From Nitrososphaerales archaeon TH5895 (GTDB lineage: Archaea > Thermoproteota > Nitrososphaeria > Nitrososphaerales > Nitrososphaeraceae), in assembly GCA_014523695.1 (NCBI GenBank), contig JAATVS010000646.1:1-7772 (forward strand): DNA of 7,772 bases, written 5' to 3'. The position numbers and the translations under genes were made by a program. Below, one piece after another: positions 1 to 5,745 of the stretch; position 1 is the stretch's first letter; the number at the start of each line of letters is the position of its first letter. The notes under the pieces were generated by a model. It saw only the letters and a list, made by a program, of their open reading frames with translations, was not told the origin of the DNA and ran no database searches.

Positions 1-1435
1 AGGGTGCTAAGCCAATACTAGCCTCTATTCCTTTTGCAAGCCGCTTGAAATAGTCTTTAGTCTCTTCTATGTATGCATCTCTTAGCAATCCTTCTTCGGC
101 CAGTATATCAGCCAACACTTTAACAAATTGGAATTTAACCTTGTGATGGTGATAGATCCCTTCAAGTATAGAGCTCATCCGCATGTACAGTGCCAGATTC
201 TTTGGGAGTCTAAATGGGAATTTACTCATCGTCTTATTCGTTAGGTCAATGAGGGCCTTCACTTCCATCCTGTCTACTTGCTGACCATGAAGCGATCTAA
301 TACTAAACTCCAACGCCTTTTCAACAATGTACCTATTAACGGAAGGTTCTAGTGTACCCAAATCTATCAATACATTTACTGCTCGCACAGGGTCTTTTTC
401 AATCAAGCCTAGGTACAACCTCACTAGTTTTAATCGAGTATCATCATCGATTCTTCCAACCATTCCAAAGTCGTAGAGAATAATCCTGCCATCAGAGGTA
501 ACAGAAATGTTTCCAGGATGAGGATCGGCATGAAAAATACTATCCTTCAGGAGCATTTTGAAGAATATACGATGTACCTTAGATACGATCCTCTCCCTAT
601 CCAAACCCATGGCGTTCAATGTCGCAATATCTGTTATCTTTGTACCAGGAATGTACTCCATAGAGAGAACGTGTCTAGAGGTTATCTCTGAAATAACCTC
701 TGGAATCAGTACCATTGGATCATGGCTCAAGTTTCGCCGAATCGTCTTAAGATTTCTTGCTTCAATTCTGTAATCCATCTCTTCGCTAATAGTTTCGACA
801 AATTGCGAAAACATCGCCTCAACAGAATACCTCAAATTGGGATCTATAAAGCGGGTTGCTAAAGGAAGGATTGACTTTAGAACCAGAATATCTCTTGAGA
901 CTGTTTTCTCTATATGAGGTCGTGATGCTTTGATGATAATATCCCGTCCCTTGTAGCTAGCTAAATAGACCTGCCCAAGACTAGCTCCAGACTTGGCCTT
1001 CTTATCGAACTTGTCAAAGACTCGGTCAATTTTTCCTATTTCCTTTTCGATGGTCTCCTGAACCAAAGAAAAATCTGAGGGAGGTACGTCATCTTGCAGC
1101 TTGGCCAGGACTTCAAGATAAGGTTGAGGGAGAACATCGGTTCTGGTTGATAACCATTGGCCTAGTTTAATATATGAAGGACCAAGTGCAATGAATGTGG
1201 CAAGAGTCCGCTCTGCATGCTTGATGTATTTCTTGGTGTCAATATTTCTGCCTTCCCTTTTTACCCACTCCCGACGGTCCCTTCTCAGATGAATTAGTAT
1301 TGGAATCAGTTTAATTAGTACCTTAACAAGATATAATTTCGAAACTCCTGTCGCTGATTCCATCGTTTTTGAGACTGCATCTGCAGTGGTAAGATCAGCG
1401 GAATCCTGATGATCTAGATGCTCTATTTTTTCCAA
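1..1435 (-). CDS. ABC1/AarF/UbiB-family atypical protein kinase, C-terminus cut by window edge
   Basis: My own reverse-strand translation gives about 478 codons with no stop before the left edge. Numbering from the ATG at 1363, the ABC1 hallmarks appear in order: the KxGQ motif (YIKLGQ, about 64-69) followed by LSTRTDVLP, the Ala/Gly-rich loop SGASLGQVYLA (about 125-135), the beta-3 lysine in IIIKASRP (K145), EEMDYRIEARN (about 194-204), the catalytic loop HADPHPGNI (about 278-286) and the metal-binding LYDFG (about 296-300). Bacterial and mitochondrial relatives act in ubiquinone synthesis as membrane-associated ATPases/kinases. The archaeal role is not established; a quinone or membrane-lipid role is inference. 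The start is uncertain: TTG at 1435, 3 nt after the upstream stop and suggesting coupling, or ATG at 1363. It is the second gene of an operon with the hypothetical gene at 1439-1873. The family identification is very secure. Confidence 0.95.
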   Translation of the reverse strand, partial: MEKIEHLDHQDSADLTTADAVSKTMESATGVSKLYLVKVLIKLIPILIHLRRDRREWVKREGRNIDTKKYIKHAERTLATFIALGPSYIKLGQWLSTRTDVLPQPYLEVLAKLQDDVPPSDFSLVQETIEKEIGKIDRVFDKFDKKAKSGASLGQVYLASYKGRDIIIKASRPHIEKTVSRDILVLKSILPLATRFIDPNLRYSVEAMFSQFVETISEEMDYRIEARNLKTIRRNLSHDPMVLIPEVISEITSRHVLSMEYIPGTKITDIATLNAMGLDRERIVSKVHRIFFKMLLKDSIFHADPHPGNISVTSDGRIILYDFGMVGRIDDDTRLKLVRLYLGLIEKDPVRAVNVLIDLGTLEPSVNRYIVEKALEFSIRSLHGQQVDRMEVKALIDLTNKTMSKFPFRLPKNLALYMRMSSILEGIYHHHKVKFQFVKVLADILAEEGLLRDAYIEETKDYFKRLAKGIEASIGLAP

Positions 1436-1438
1436 AAT

Positions 1439-1873
1439 CTATCGTCGCCTTTGGGACAGCTTTTTTAAAGACTTGGTGATAGTATAGCTAGAATAAGCAG
1501 CAAATATTCCTGCAAGGTAAGGAGATAGCAAATCCTTACCTTCAATTACTGTAGTAGATTTCGAATTTACTGCGCTCTTTTTGGAACGAGTGGTAGGCAT
1601 ATTTTTTAAGCTTGAATAGATCGAGATTCCAGAGAGTATTCCAACCAAATATTCTGGAGCATCAGCAATCAAATGCCCAAGAGGATCATTTAGCGGGCTA
1701 ATCTTGTCTGAATGAACTGAATAATAATTATCGTATTCTCTTATGTGAAGTTTTCCAAGCCTGAATTGCCTTGATGCACCACATTTATTGCCAAGGACTG
1801 TCTCAGGATAGTCAATTATAGGTCTAACAGACTTTGGTACTATGATAGAACCCTGTTCGTCTACGAATTTCAC
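1439..1873 (-). CDS. Hypothetical protein with two hydrophobic C-terminal segments, upstream of the UbiB-type kinase
   Basis: I do not recognise this 144-residue protein. It starts at a GTG preceded by a TATA-like element at about the distance expected for a nearly leaderless transcript. The first 70 residues look globular, with charged and aromatic residues (RQFRLGKLHIREYDNYY at about 35-51), and include a DPLGHLIADAPE stretch (about 63-74). Two hydrophobic, small-residue-rich segments follow (about 75-89 and 115-132), separated by a Ser/Lys/Thr-rich linker, and the protein ends in a basic tail KKLSQRRR. This fits a protein with two weak membrane helices or membrane-associated helices, with a positive C-terminus. 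It precedes the ABC1 kinase in the same operon and the same frame, separated by one TAG. A membrane partner or anchor for the kinase is a reasonable inference but unproven. Confidence 0.8.
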   Translation of the reverse strand: MKFVDEQGSIIVPKSVRPIIDYPETVLGNKCGASRQFRLGKLHIREYDNYYSVHSDKISPLNDPLGHLIADAPEYLVGILSGISIYSSLKNMPTTRSKKSAVNSKSTTVIEGKDLLSPYLAGIFAAYSSYTITKSLKKLSQRRR

Positions 1874-1899
1874 GGTTAAATATTGTGGATTTGGCAGGA

Positions 1900-1909
1900 T
1901 ATAATATTA
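1900..1909 (-). promoter_or_regulatory. TATA-like promoter for the hypothetical-kinase operon
   Basis: Read on the minus strand, the sequence is TAATATTATA, centred about 32 bp upstream of the GTG at 1873. That spacing predicts a transcript starting a few nucleotides before the start codon, typical of archaeal leaderless or short-leader genes. No Shine-Dalgarno sequence is visible before the GTG, which agrees with this. Confidence 0.45.
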
Positions 1910-1932
1910 GCTCTAATATCCAGGCACGAATT

Positions 1933-2001
1933 CGCTGGGATCCAGCGTATGTATTGACTTCAGGGAGTTACCTTCGGGGGTGTGAGAAATCGCTAATCTC
2001 A
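1933..2001 (+). other. Hairpin-rich probable 5' leader of the pterin dehydratase gene
   Basis: The spacer before the dehydratase gene is more GC-rich than its flanks and can fold. A perfect 6-bp stem CGCTGG/CCAGCG with a 3-nt loop lies at 1933-1947, a short CC-TTCG-GG element lies near 1971-1978, and a 5-bp stem TGAGA/TCTCA with a 9-nt loop lies at 1983-2001. A TATA-like TCTAATATC at about 1912-1920 would place transcription start near 1940, giving an untranslated leader of about 80 nt, unlike the short leaders elsewhere in the window. I match it to no known riboswitch class. It could equally be divergent-promoter DNA with chance palindromes. Confidence 0.3.
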
Positions 2002-2019
2002 AAATTCATGTGTGGTTGA

Positions 2020-2403
2020 ATGTCAACAAAATTTGGAGATGACAAGCAAGGAAAAACCCCTAATAACATGAAAATACTACTAAGCAGTATGTCAAACGAT
2101 CAGCAAAAAAAGTATACTAAACTTTCAGGAAGTGAGATAGAGTCAGCAATCTCCAGTTTGGAGGCTTGGTCCATGAAGGATTCCAAGCTTCATCGATCAT
2201 TCAAATTCAAGAATTTCGTCGGGGCCTTTACCTTCATGACCGAGGTAGCTCTTCATGCCGAAAAGATGGACCATCATCCAGAGTGGTTTAATGTATATGA
2301 CACAGTTACGATCGATCTAATGACCCATGACGTTAATGGCATAAGCGACCAAGATATCAAATTGGCTAACTTGATCAATAGTATCTACGATAAGAAAAAA
2401 TGA
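2020..2403 (+). CDS. Pterin-4a-carbinolamine dehydratase (PCD/DCoH family)
   Basis: Dehydrates 4a-hydroxytetrahydropterin to quinonoid dihydropterin, recycling the cofactor of pterin-dependent hydroxylases; it is a small cytosolic enzyme. The 127-residue translation shows the family pattern: LEAW near 47-50, the F-x-F block [18 protein letters not shown] (about 60-77), the active-site cluster EKMDHHPEW (E81, H85, H86, P87), Y93, then the TID...[16 protein letters not shown] stretch with H103 and D104. Family members are usually about 95-105 residues, so the first 20-odd residues are extra. ATG codons at 2068 or 2089 (residues 17 or 24) would give a standard length and may be the true start. 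No aromatic amino-acid hydroxylase lies nearby, so the physiological substrate here is unknown. Some non-hydroxylase organisms are thought to use PCD in protecting or recycling other pterins. Confidence 0.93.
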   Translation: MSTKFGDDKQGKTPNNMKILLSSMSNDQQKKYTKLSGSEIESAISSLEAWSMKDSKLHRSFKFKNFVGAFTFMTEVALHAEKMDHHPEWFNVYDTVTIDLMTHDVNGISDQDIKLANLINSIYDKKK

Positions 2404-2452
2404 TTGATTCAGAGGTAATAGTTGCCCTCGTTGATGCCTAACTGTAAATCAA
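2404..2452. terminator. Imperfect hairpin between convergent genes
   Basis: Immediately after the dehydratase stop, TTGATT-CAG (2404-2412) can pair with CTG-(TA)-AATCAA (2442-2452): nine base pairs with a 2-nt bulge around a 29-nt loop. It lies between convergent genes, where a bidirectional 3'-end element would make sense. Archaeal termination depends mainly on T-rich tracts rather than hairpins, and no strong T run follows, so this is a weak call. Confidence 0.25.
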
Positions 2453-2478
2453 GACTACTCTTAATTAGTTCACAGAAT

Positions 2479-3126
2479 TCACAATGTGACATTATTTCGT
2501 GCAGAATAAGCTAGGAGACCTGCTATGGTCTTACAATCCTGAATCTCTCCACTTAAGCATCTGCGAATCGCAGTGCCCATCTTCATTCTTTTGATAGAAA
2601 TATTCTCATCATCGTCAAGCTGGCCCCGCACCACTCTTCTCAAGTCAGTACATTGGAAAAGGTACATTAGCTCTGTGTCATATCCGGGAGCAAGGTAAAA
2701 AGTCGTTAAAAGAGAAAATTTTCCAGTATAGCCTATCTCTTCAGCTAGCTCTCGATAAGCAGCCTTTTCAGGAGCCTCGCCCTTTTCAATTTTTCCCGCG
2801 GGTATTTCTAGCAGAGATTTCCCTGTTGCATGTCTGTATTGCTGAACCAGATAGACATATGAATGACGATCCACAGGAATCATCCCCACTGAAGGACTAT
2901 GTTCTACTATTTCTTTTTCTATAATGTTACCATTCATTATGAATTTGTCAATTCTCAAGGAGATTCTTCCTGAATGAACTTTTGCAGTGTGTATTACATC
3001 GACCGGTCTTAAGTGATTCTTACGTAATTTTTTCTCCACCATCTTTACTAGCTTCCCAATTGCATGTAAAGTCCTCGAATTTCTCGCTACCCTAGTCTGA
3101 TTAAGTAGAAACTGTGAAAATTTCAT
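2479..3126 (-). CDS. Nudix hydrolase, ADP-ribose pyrophosphatase-like
   Basis: Hydrolyses a nucleoside diphosphate linked to another moiety; the substrate is most likely ADP-ribose or an ADP-sugar. The 215-residue protein has an intact Nudix box at residues 111-133, matching GX5EX7REUXEEXGU: G111, E117, R125-E126-L127, E129-E130, G132. It is preceded by the LLEIPAG stretch typical of ADP-ribose pyrophosphatases and followed by FYLAPGYDTELMYLF, the downstream Pro/Gly/Glu region seen in that subfamily. The N-terminal 28 residues are basic and unlike the family. The first ATG (3126) lies inside the upstream winged-helix gene, overlapping it by 26 nt, and an alternative ATG at 3042 (residue 29) would give a normal family start. 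The overlap implies co-transcription and probable translational coupling with that gene. The exact substrate cannot be read from sequence. Confidence 0.92.
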   Translation of the reverse strand: MKFSQFLLNQTRVARNSRTLHAIGKLVKMVEKKLRKNHLRPVDVIHTAKVHSGRISLRIDKFIMNGNIIEKEIVEHSPSVGMIPVDRHSYVYLVQQYRHATGKSLLEIPAGKIEKGEAPEKAAYRELAEEIGYTGKFSLLTTFYLAPGYDTELMYLFQCTDLRRVVRGQLDDDENISIKRMKMGTAIRRCLSGEIQDCKTIAGLLAYSARNNVTL

Positions 3127-3832
3127 CCAACGTTACTGAGAATGGTTTGCGTCCGGTAATCTTGAACCGTGTCGAGTTGCCCTTCGTACTTATCTCCTGT
3201 ATATATCCGAGTTTCTTGAAAATTGCAATTCCTATTTTGCCTCTTTGTCGATTGTTTCCACATGCTACTCGTTCCCTATCTTGAAGATCCTGGAGAATGA
3301 AGGTTCCATCTTCACTCTCATCAGACAACACTAATGCCGCTCTCCATATCTTGTAAATATAAGAGTTAGAATTATTGAGCGAACCCATGTATAGCGTCCT
3401 GGAGCGTGACATCGATTGAGTTATCAGTTGCGCTGCAAATTCCATCCTGTCTGTCTTGCTTGTGTAGAATCTGTAAATATTCTGTCTGCGATACTTTCTG
3501 TCCTCTTGATTGTTGTCAAACCAATAGATGAAGCCTTCTGGTTCAGGCATAAATGGCTGAATCACTTTGATTCGGTTCAATTTAGATTGCGAATTGATTA
3601 TACTTTGTGCTACGTCTATCATGTCGAAATTGACCAGATACTTCTTCAGACGATGCGATTCAAGAACCATAACAATTCCTTCGTCGATAAGGGAACGTAA
3701 TGCGGATTGGAAATTGGGTTCATAATGTCTTCCAGCCTCCCTGAATAATTGGCTCTCAGAGATACTTCTGTGAATACCTTCACAGATTAACTGCTTCAAT
3801 ATCCATTTTTGCCATTCTTGGATAACTAGCAT
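3101..3832 (-). CDS. Putative DNA-binding protein with two predicted winged-helix regions
   Basis: I do not recognise a named family for this 243-residue protein. The first 70 residues read as a winged helix: a helical start, SISESQLFREAGRH (about 23-36) as a helix-turn-helix, SALRSLIDEGIVMVLES (about 43-59) as the recognition helix leading into a wing, then KKYLVNFD. Residues 196-230, RQRGKIGIAIFKKLGYI then ISTKGNSTRFKITGRK, look like a second winged helix with a beta-hairpin wing. The middle is rich in Arg, Tyr and Asn (RKYRRQNIYRFYTSKTDRM, about 112-130) and has no obvious domain. The ATG sits about 6 nt from the start predicted by a strong TATA box. It overlaps the downstream Nudix gene by 26 nt. 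A regulator or replication/repair-associated DNA-binding role is inference. Confidence 0.8.
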   Translation of the reverse strand: MLVIQEWQKWILKQLICEGIHRSISESQLFREAGRHYEPNFQSALRSLIDEGIVMVLESHRLKKYLVNFDMIDVAQSIINSQSKLNRIKVIQPFMPEPEGFIYWFDNNQEDRKYRRQNIYRFYTSKTDRMEFAAQLITQSMSRSRTLYMGSLNNSNSYIYKIWRAALVLSDESEDGTFILQDLQDRERVACGNNRQRGKIGIAIFKKLGYIQEISTKGNSTRFKITGRKPFSVTLDEIFTVST

Positions 3833-3860
3833 CTAGTATAGCTAAAAATTCTCATACTGT

Positions 3861-3869
3861 TATTTAAAT
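3861..3869 (-). promoter_or_regulatory. TATA box for the winged-helix/Nudix operon
   Basis: The minus-strand sequence ATTTAAATA is close to the archaeal TATA consensus. Its centre is about 33 bp upstream of the ATG at 3832, predicting a leader of only about 6 nt and supporting that start codon. Confidence 0.6.
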
Positions 3870-3876
3870 TAATCAA

Positions 3877-3891
3877 ATAATCATCAATTAT
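3877..3891. repeat. Small inverted repeat in the divergent promoter region
   Basis: ATAAT-CATCA-ATTAT lies between the two divergent TATA boxes, within a stretch with repeated ATCAAAT-like units (3872-3900). It could be an operator for one of the flanking winged-helix proteins, but AT-rich sequence produces such palindromes easily by chance. Confidence 0.2.
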
Positions 3892-3935
3892 CAAATCAAA
3901 TGTGTTAATCGCAAGAAGCCAACGTTACGCTCAAG

Positions 3936-3943
3936 TTTAAATA
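3936..3943 (+). promoter_or_regulatory. TATA box for the small winged-helix gene
   Basis: TTTAAATA is a near-consensus archaeal TATA box. Its centre at about 3940 predicts transcription start near 3966-3968, only 2-4 nt before the TTG at 3970. This favours TTG at 3970 as a leaderless start over the ATG at 3994. Confidence 0.6.
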
Positions 3944-3969
3944 ATTGACTCTATTAATTTTCATACAAT

Positions 3970-4341
3970 TTGGAATCAGCCACCATCAATGATATGGGTG
4001 CTCGACCACTCGAAGATGTATTTGGGAATGCTGTCGCAAGGGTCTTGGATTTTCTGATAATCAACGAACCTTTTGACTATTCGCTGGGCGAGATCAGTCA
4101 AATCGTACCTATTCCGATAGACAGTCTGCGAAAAATGATCCCAGTACTGGTAGAGAAGGGTTTGCTGGAAGAAATAGGAAAGAAAAGTGAAACTAAAACC
4201 TTTAAGCTTAACGAAAAAAGCGATCTAGCTCGATCACTGAGACAGTATGTACTTGCAAAAATTAACAATGACATAGAAAGAGAGAAATTTAGTAGAAGGA
4301 TTAAAGCGAATGTACCTGCTCCGGGTATTAAGAACAAATAA
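3970..4341 (+). CDS. Small winged-helix transcriptional regulator-like protein
   Basis: This 123-residue protein has one winged-helix domain at about residues 19-80. GNAVARVLDFLIINEPFDYS forms helix 1 and the lead-in, LGEISQIVPIPIDSLRKMIP a helix-turn-helix, VLVEKGLLEEIGKKSETKTF the end of the recognition helix and the wing, and KLNEKSDLARSL the last strand and helix. The C-terminus is helical and basic, with Lys/Arg-rich residues from about 95 onward. Single-domain proteins of this layout are abundant in Thaumarchaeota and are usually annotated only as HTH proteins; the target is unknown. The start is TTG, supported by TATA spacing, with ATG at 3994 (residue 9) as an alternative that keeps the domain intact. 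It is transcribed divergently from the other winged-helix gene, so the two may share or regulate the spacer. Confidence 0.85.
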   Translation: MESATINDMGARPLEDVFGNAVARVLDFLIINEPFDYSLGEISQIVPIPIDSLRKMIPVLVEKGLLEEIGKKSETKTFKLNEKSDLARSLRQYVLAKINNDIEREKFSRRIKANVPAPGIKNK

Positions 4342-4479
4342 GCAGTCACAGAATGGAAATTCAAGTCGAATTGAAGGTTGGCTAGGCTATAGTTCCTTCC
4401 ATCTTAATTCAGACGAAGTCGCGATGACAGGATAGTATTAATCTTTCAATACATCATGTTTGAATCGATGGGAGCAGAA
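4342..4479. other. Spacer without a recognised gene
   Basis: I see no convincing ORF, tRNA or known RNA between the winged-helix gene and the promoter of the ribosomal-protein cluster. A minor GTATT/AATAC inverted repeat (4435-4452) is within chance expectation for AT-rich sequence. Confidence 0.4.
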
Positions 4480-4500
4480 GATAGGCTAAAATAGTCTATC
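4480..4500 (+). promoter_or_regulatory. TATA-like promoter of the eS17 cluster embedded in an inverted repeat
   Basis: GATAGGC (4480-4486) can pair with GTCTATC (4494-4500), seven pairs including one G-T, around the loop TAAAATA, which is itself TATA-like. A TATA centre near 4490 predicts transcription start near 4517 and a leader of about 9 nt before the ATG at 4526. If a protein binds the repeat it would directly compete with TBP. That is inference from position. Confidence 0.45.
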
Positions 4501-4525
4501 AATTAACTAAACACGCTGCTGTCAT

Positions 4526-4786
4526 ATGGATCGCATAAAGAGAATATCTACAACAGTGTTGGAGAAGTATCCGGATCGTTTTGGTCCAGATTTTGAAAAG
4601 AACAAGAAGGCCCTGCAAGAGATTGCGGTTACGAAATCAAAGGTCCTTCGCAATAGGGTGGCGGGATATATAACCTCGTACCTTCGAAAACAGAAGGTTC
4701 AAGAAAAAATTCTTGAAACTGATTCCGATACGGATATTGAAATTGAGGACGAGATTACGGAAGAGAAGGAGACAAATACCGTATAA
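4526..4786 (+). CDS. rps17e: Small-subunit ribosomal protein eS17 (S17e)
   Basis: Component of the archaeal/eukaryotic 30S/40S subunit, absent from bacteria. Residues 1-60 carry the family pattern: basic start MDRIKRIS, EKYPDRFGPDFEKNKKAL (about 13-30) and the hallmark SKVLRNRVAGYITSYLRKQ (about 38-56). The usual archaeal protein is about 60-70 residues; this one is 86 because of a C-terminal tail from about residue 62 that is almost entirely Asp/Glu/Thr/Ile/Ser (ETDSDTDIEIEDEITEE). The ATG start is supported by the TATA element about 36 bp upstream. The stop codon is followed after 2 nt by the start of the beta-grasp gene, so the two are co-transcribed and likely translationally coupled. Identification is very secure; the tail's role is unknown. 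Confidence 0.95.
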   Translation: MDRIKRISTTVLEKYPDRFGPDFEKNKKALQEIAVTKSKVLRNRVAGYITSYLRKQKVQEKILETDSDTDIEIEDEITEEKETNTV

Positions 4787-4788
4787 CA

Positions 4789-5055
4789 TTGATTACAGTT
4801 CGGCTTTTGGGGGGCGTCAAAAAAATCGTTGGACAGGAGTTGATTCGTATCACAGAACCTGTCGTCAAGGTGTCTTACATAATGGATTTGCTAAGGAAAA
4901 ATGCCGCAGAACATGCTAGACTCAATTTCGACAACGTGGTCATCGCTGTAAATGGTGTTGACTGCTCAATTTTAGGTGGGACGGATGCATTAGCTAAAGA
5001 GGGAGACGAGATAACCGTCGTAACCATAGTGCATGGCGGTGGTACTGCCTTCTGA
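4789..5055 (+). CDS. Urm1/MoaD/ThiS-type beta-grasp sulfur-carrier or ubiquitin-like protein
   Basis: An 88-residue beta-grasp protein: strand ITVRLLGGVKKIVG at the start, a helix around VSYIMDLLRKNAAEHAR (about 28-44), VVIAVNGVDCSILGG (about 50-64), then the family end AKEGDEITVVTIVHGG (about 69-84). The VHGG ending resembles Urm1 (LHGG) more than MoaD (usually Pro-rich then GG). Family members are adenylated at a C-terminal diglycine by an E1-like enzyme, then carry thiocarboxylate sulfur for molybdopterin or tRNA 2-thiolation, or are conjugated to proteins. Here the glycines (83-85) are followed by Thr-Ala-Phe, so the mature end is not exposed as translated. The start is TTG, 2 nt after the eS17 stop. 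The ribosomal-protein and KEOPS neighbours suggest a translation or tRNA-modification role over molybdopterin synthesis. Confidence 0.88.
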   Translation: MITVRLLGGVKKIVGQELIRITEPVVKVSYIMDLLRKNAAEHARLNFDNVVIAVNGVDCSILGGTDALAKEGDEITVVTIVHGGGTAF

Positions 5056-5130
5056 TGCTTCACGTTGCAATGAAATTATAGAGTAACCTGTAGTTGGAGG
5101 GGTAAGAGATATCATTTTAGCTGCCTCTTT

Positions 5131-5727
5131 TTGCTTACAAACTTTGCTGAAACACAATTGAATGGAAATAATATTTCCTCTGTATTCAGGTTATCAAACT
5201 TCCACGTTTCAGTCTTTTGTTGTGGTAAATTGGAGAGTGTGATTGGAACAAAGTTAGTAGACCAAATACGACACCGTTTTGAGAACGTTTACATTCAAGG
5301 ATTTGATCCTGAGGCCATTTTTGGTTTGCAGCACTTGATCGAGGCATTAAAGATTACCTTGGAAGCTCTTAGAAGAGGAATCACAGTTGCTAACCGACCA
5401 GAACTTGACCTGTTATTACGAATGTCTTGCACTACTCAAATTTCTAAGGCAATAAATTATGCTGGAATAAAATCTGGAAAATGTGCATGTTTCGTTGTGT
5501 TTTCTAAAAATAAACGTAATTTGCTCAAGGCCCGCTCTTATGCATTGCAATCGTTACCAGAAGCTAATAGTACCGATCTCATCGGTAATGCGTCAACACG
5601 GAATACGATAGCAACCAAACTAGGTTTAGAAGCAAGTACAAAATATTTGACAGATGATATTGAATTTCTTAAATATCTTATTGAACGTGCAGCACTAATC
5701 ACAAAGTCGGCCCGAACATCCTTCTGA
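5131..5727 (+). CDS. cgi121: KEOPS complex subunit Cgi121
   Basis: Cgi121 binds the Bud32 kinase subunit and the tRNA 3' end in the KEOPS complex, which adds threonylcarbamoyl to A37 (t6A) of ANN-decoding tRNAs. The 198-residue product shows the core features: QGFDPEAIFGLQHLIEALKI (about 56-75, matching the family's A-x-H-L-x-x-A helix), the hallmark LDLLLRMSCTTQISKAIN (about 91-108; family E-x-L-x-x-x-S-x-x-x-Q-I-x-x-A), YAGIKSG (109-115), and a C-terminal helix FLKYLIERAALITK (about 180-193) matching the Bud32-binding end. The usual length is about 150-170 residues. The first 24 residues before HVSVFCC are extra, yet TTG at 5131 is the only usual start codon in frame before the domain, since the frame is open upstream only to 5074. 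No Shine-Dalgarno is well placed; a GGAGGGG at 5096-5102 is too far. It is probably the third gene of the eS17 cluster. Confidence 0.9.
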   Translation: MLTNFAETQLNGNNISSVFRLSNFHVSVFCCGKLESVIGTKLVDQIRHRFENVYIQGFDPEAIFGLQHLIEALKITLEALRRGITVANRPELDLLLRMSCTTQISKAINYAGIKSGKCACFVVFSKNKRNLLKARSYALQSLPEANSTDLIGNASTRNTIATKLGLEASTKYLTDDIEFLKYLIERAALITKSARTSF

Positions 5728-5745
5728 CTTCTGATTTTATGCCAA

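Noticed and set aside
558..773. 71-codon plus-strand frame
   Set aside because: Shadow of the ABC1-family kinase, whose conserved catalytic motifs run on the other strand through this region.
4098..4364. Hydrophobic 88-codon minus-strand frame resembling a membrane protein
   Set aside because: It is the complement of the small winged-helix gene, whose plus-strand frame has a good domain pattern and a matching TATA box.
4418..4432. GCGATGACA resembling a C-box of a C/D guide RNA
   Set aside because: It departs from RTGATGA and has no CTGA D-box at the right distance.
4713..4919. 68-codon Arg-rich plus-strand frame bridging eS17 and the beta-grasp gene
   Set aside because: It overlaps two recognisable genes in another frame; the Arg richness comes from reading acidic GAR codons out of frame.
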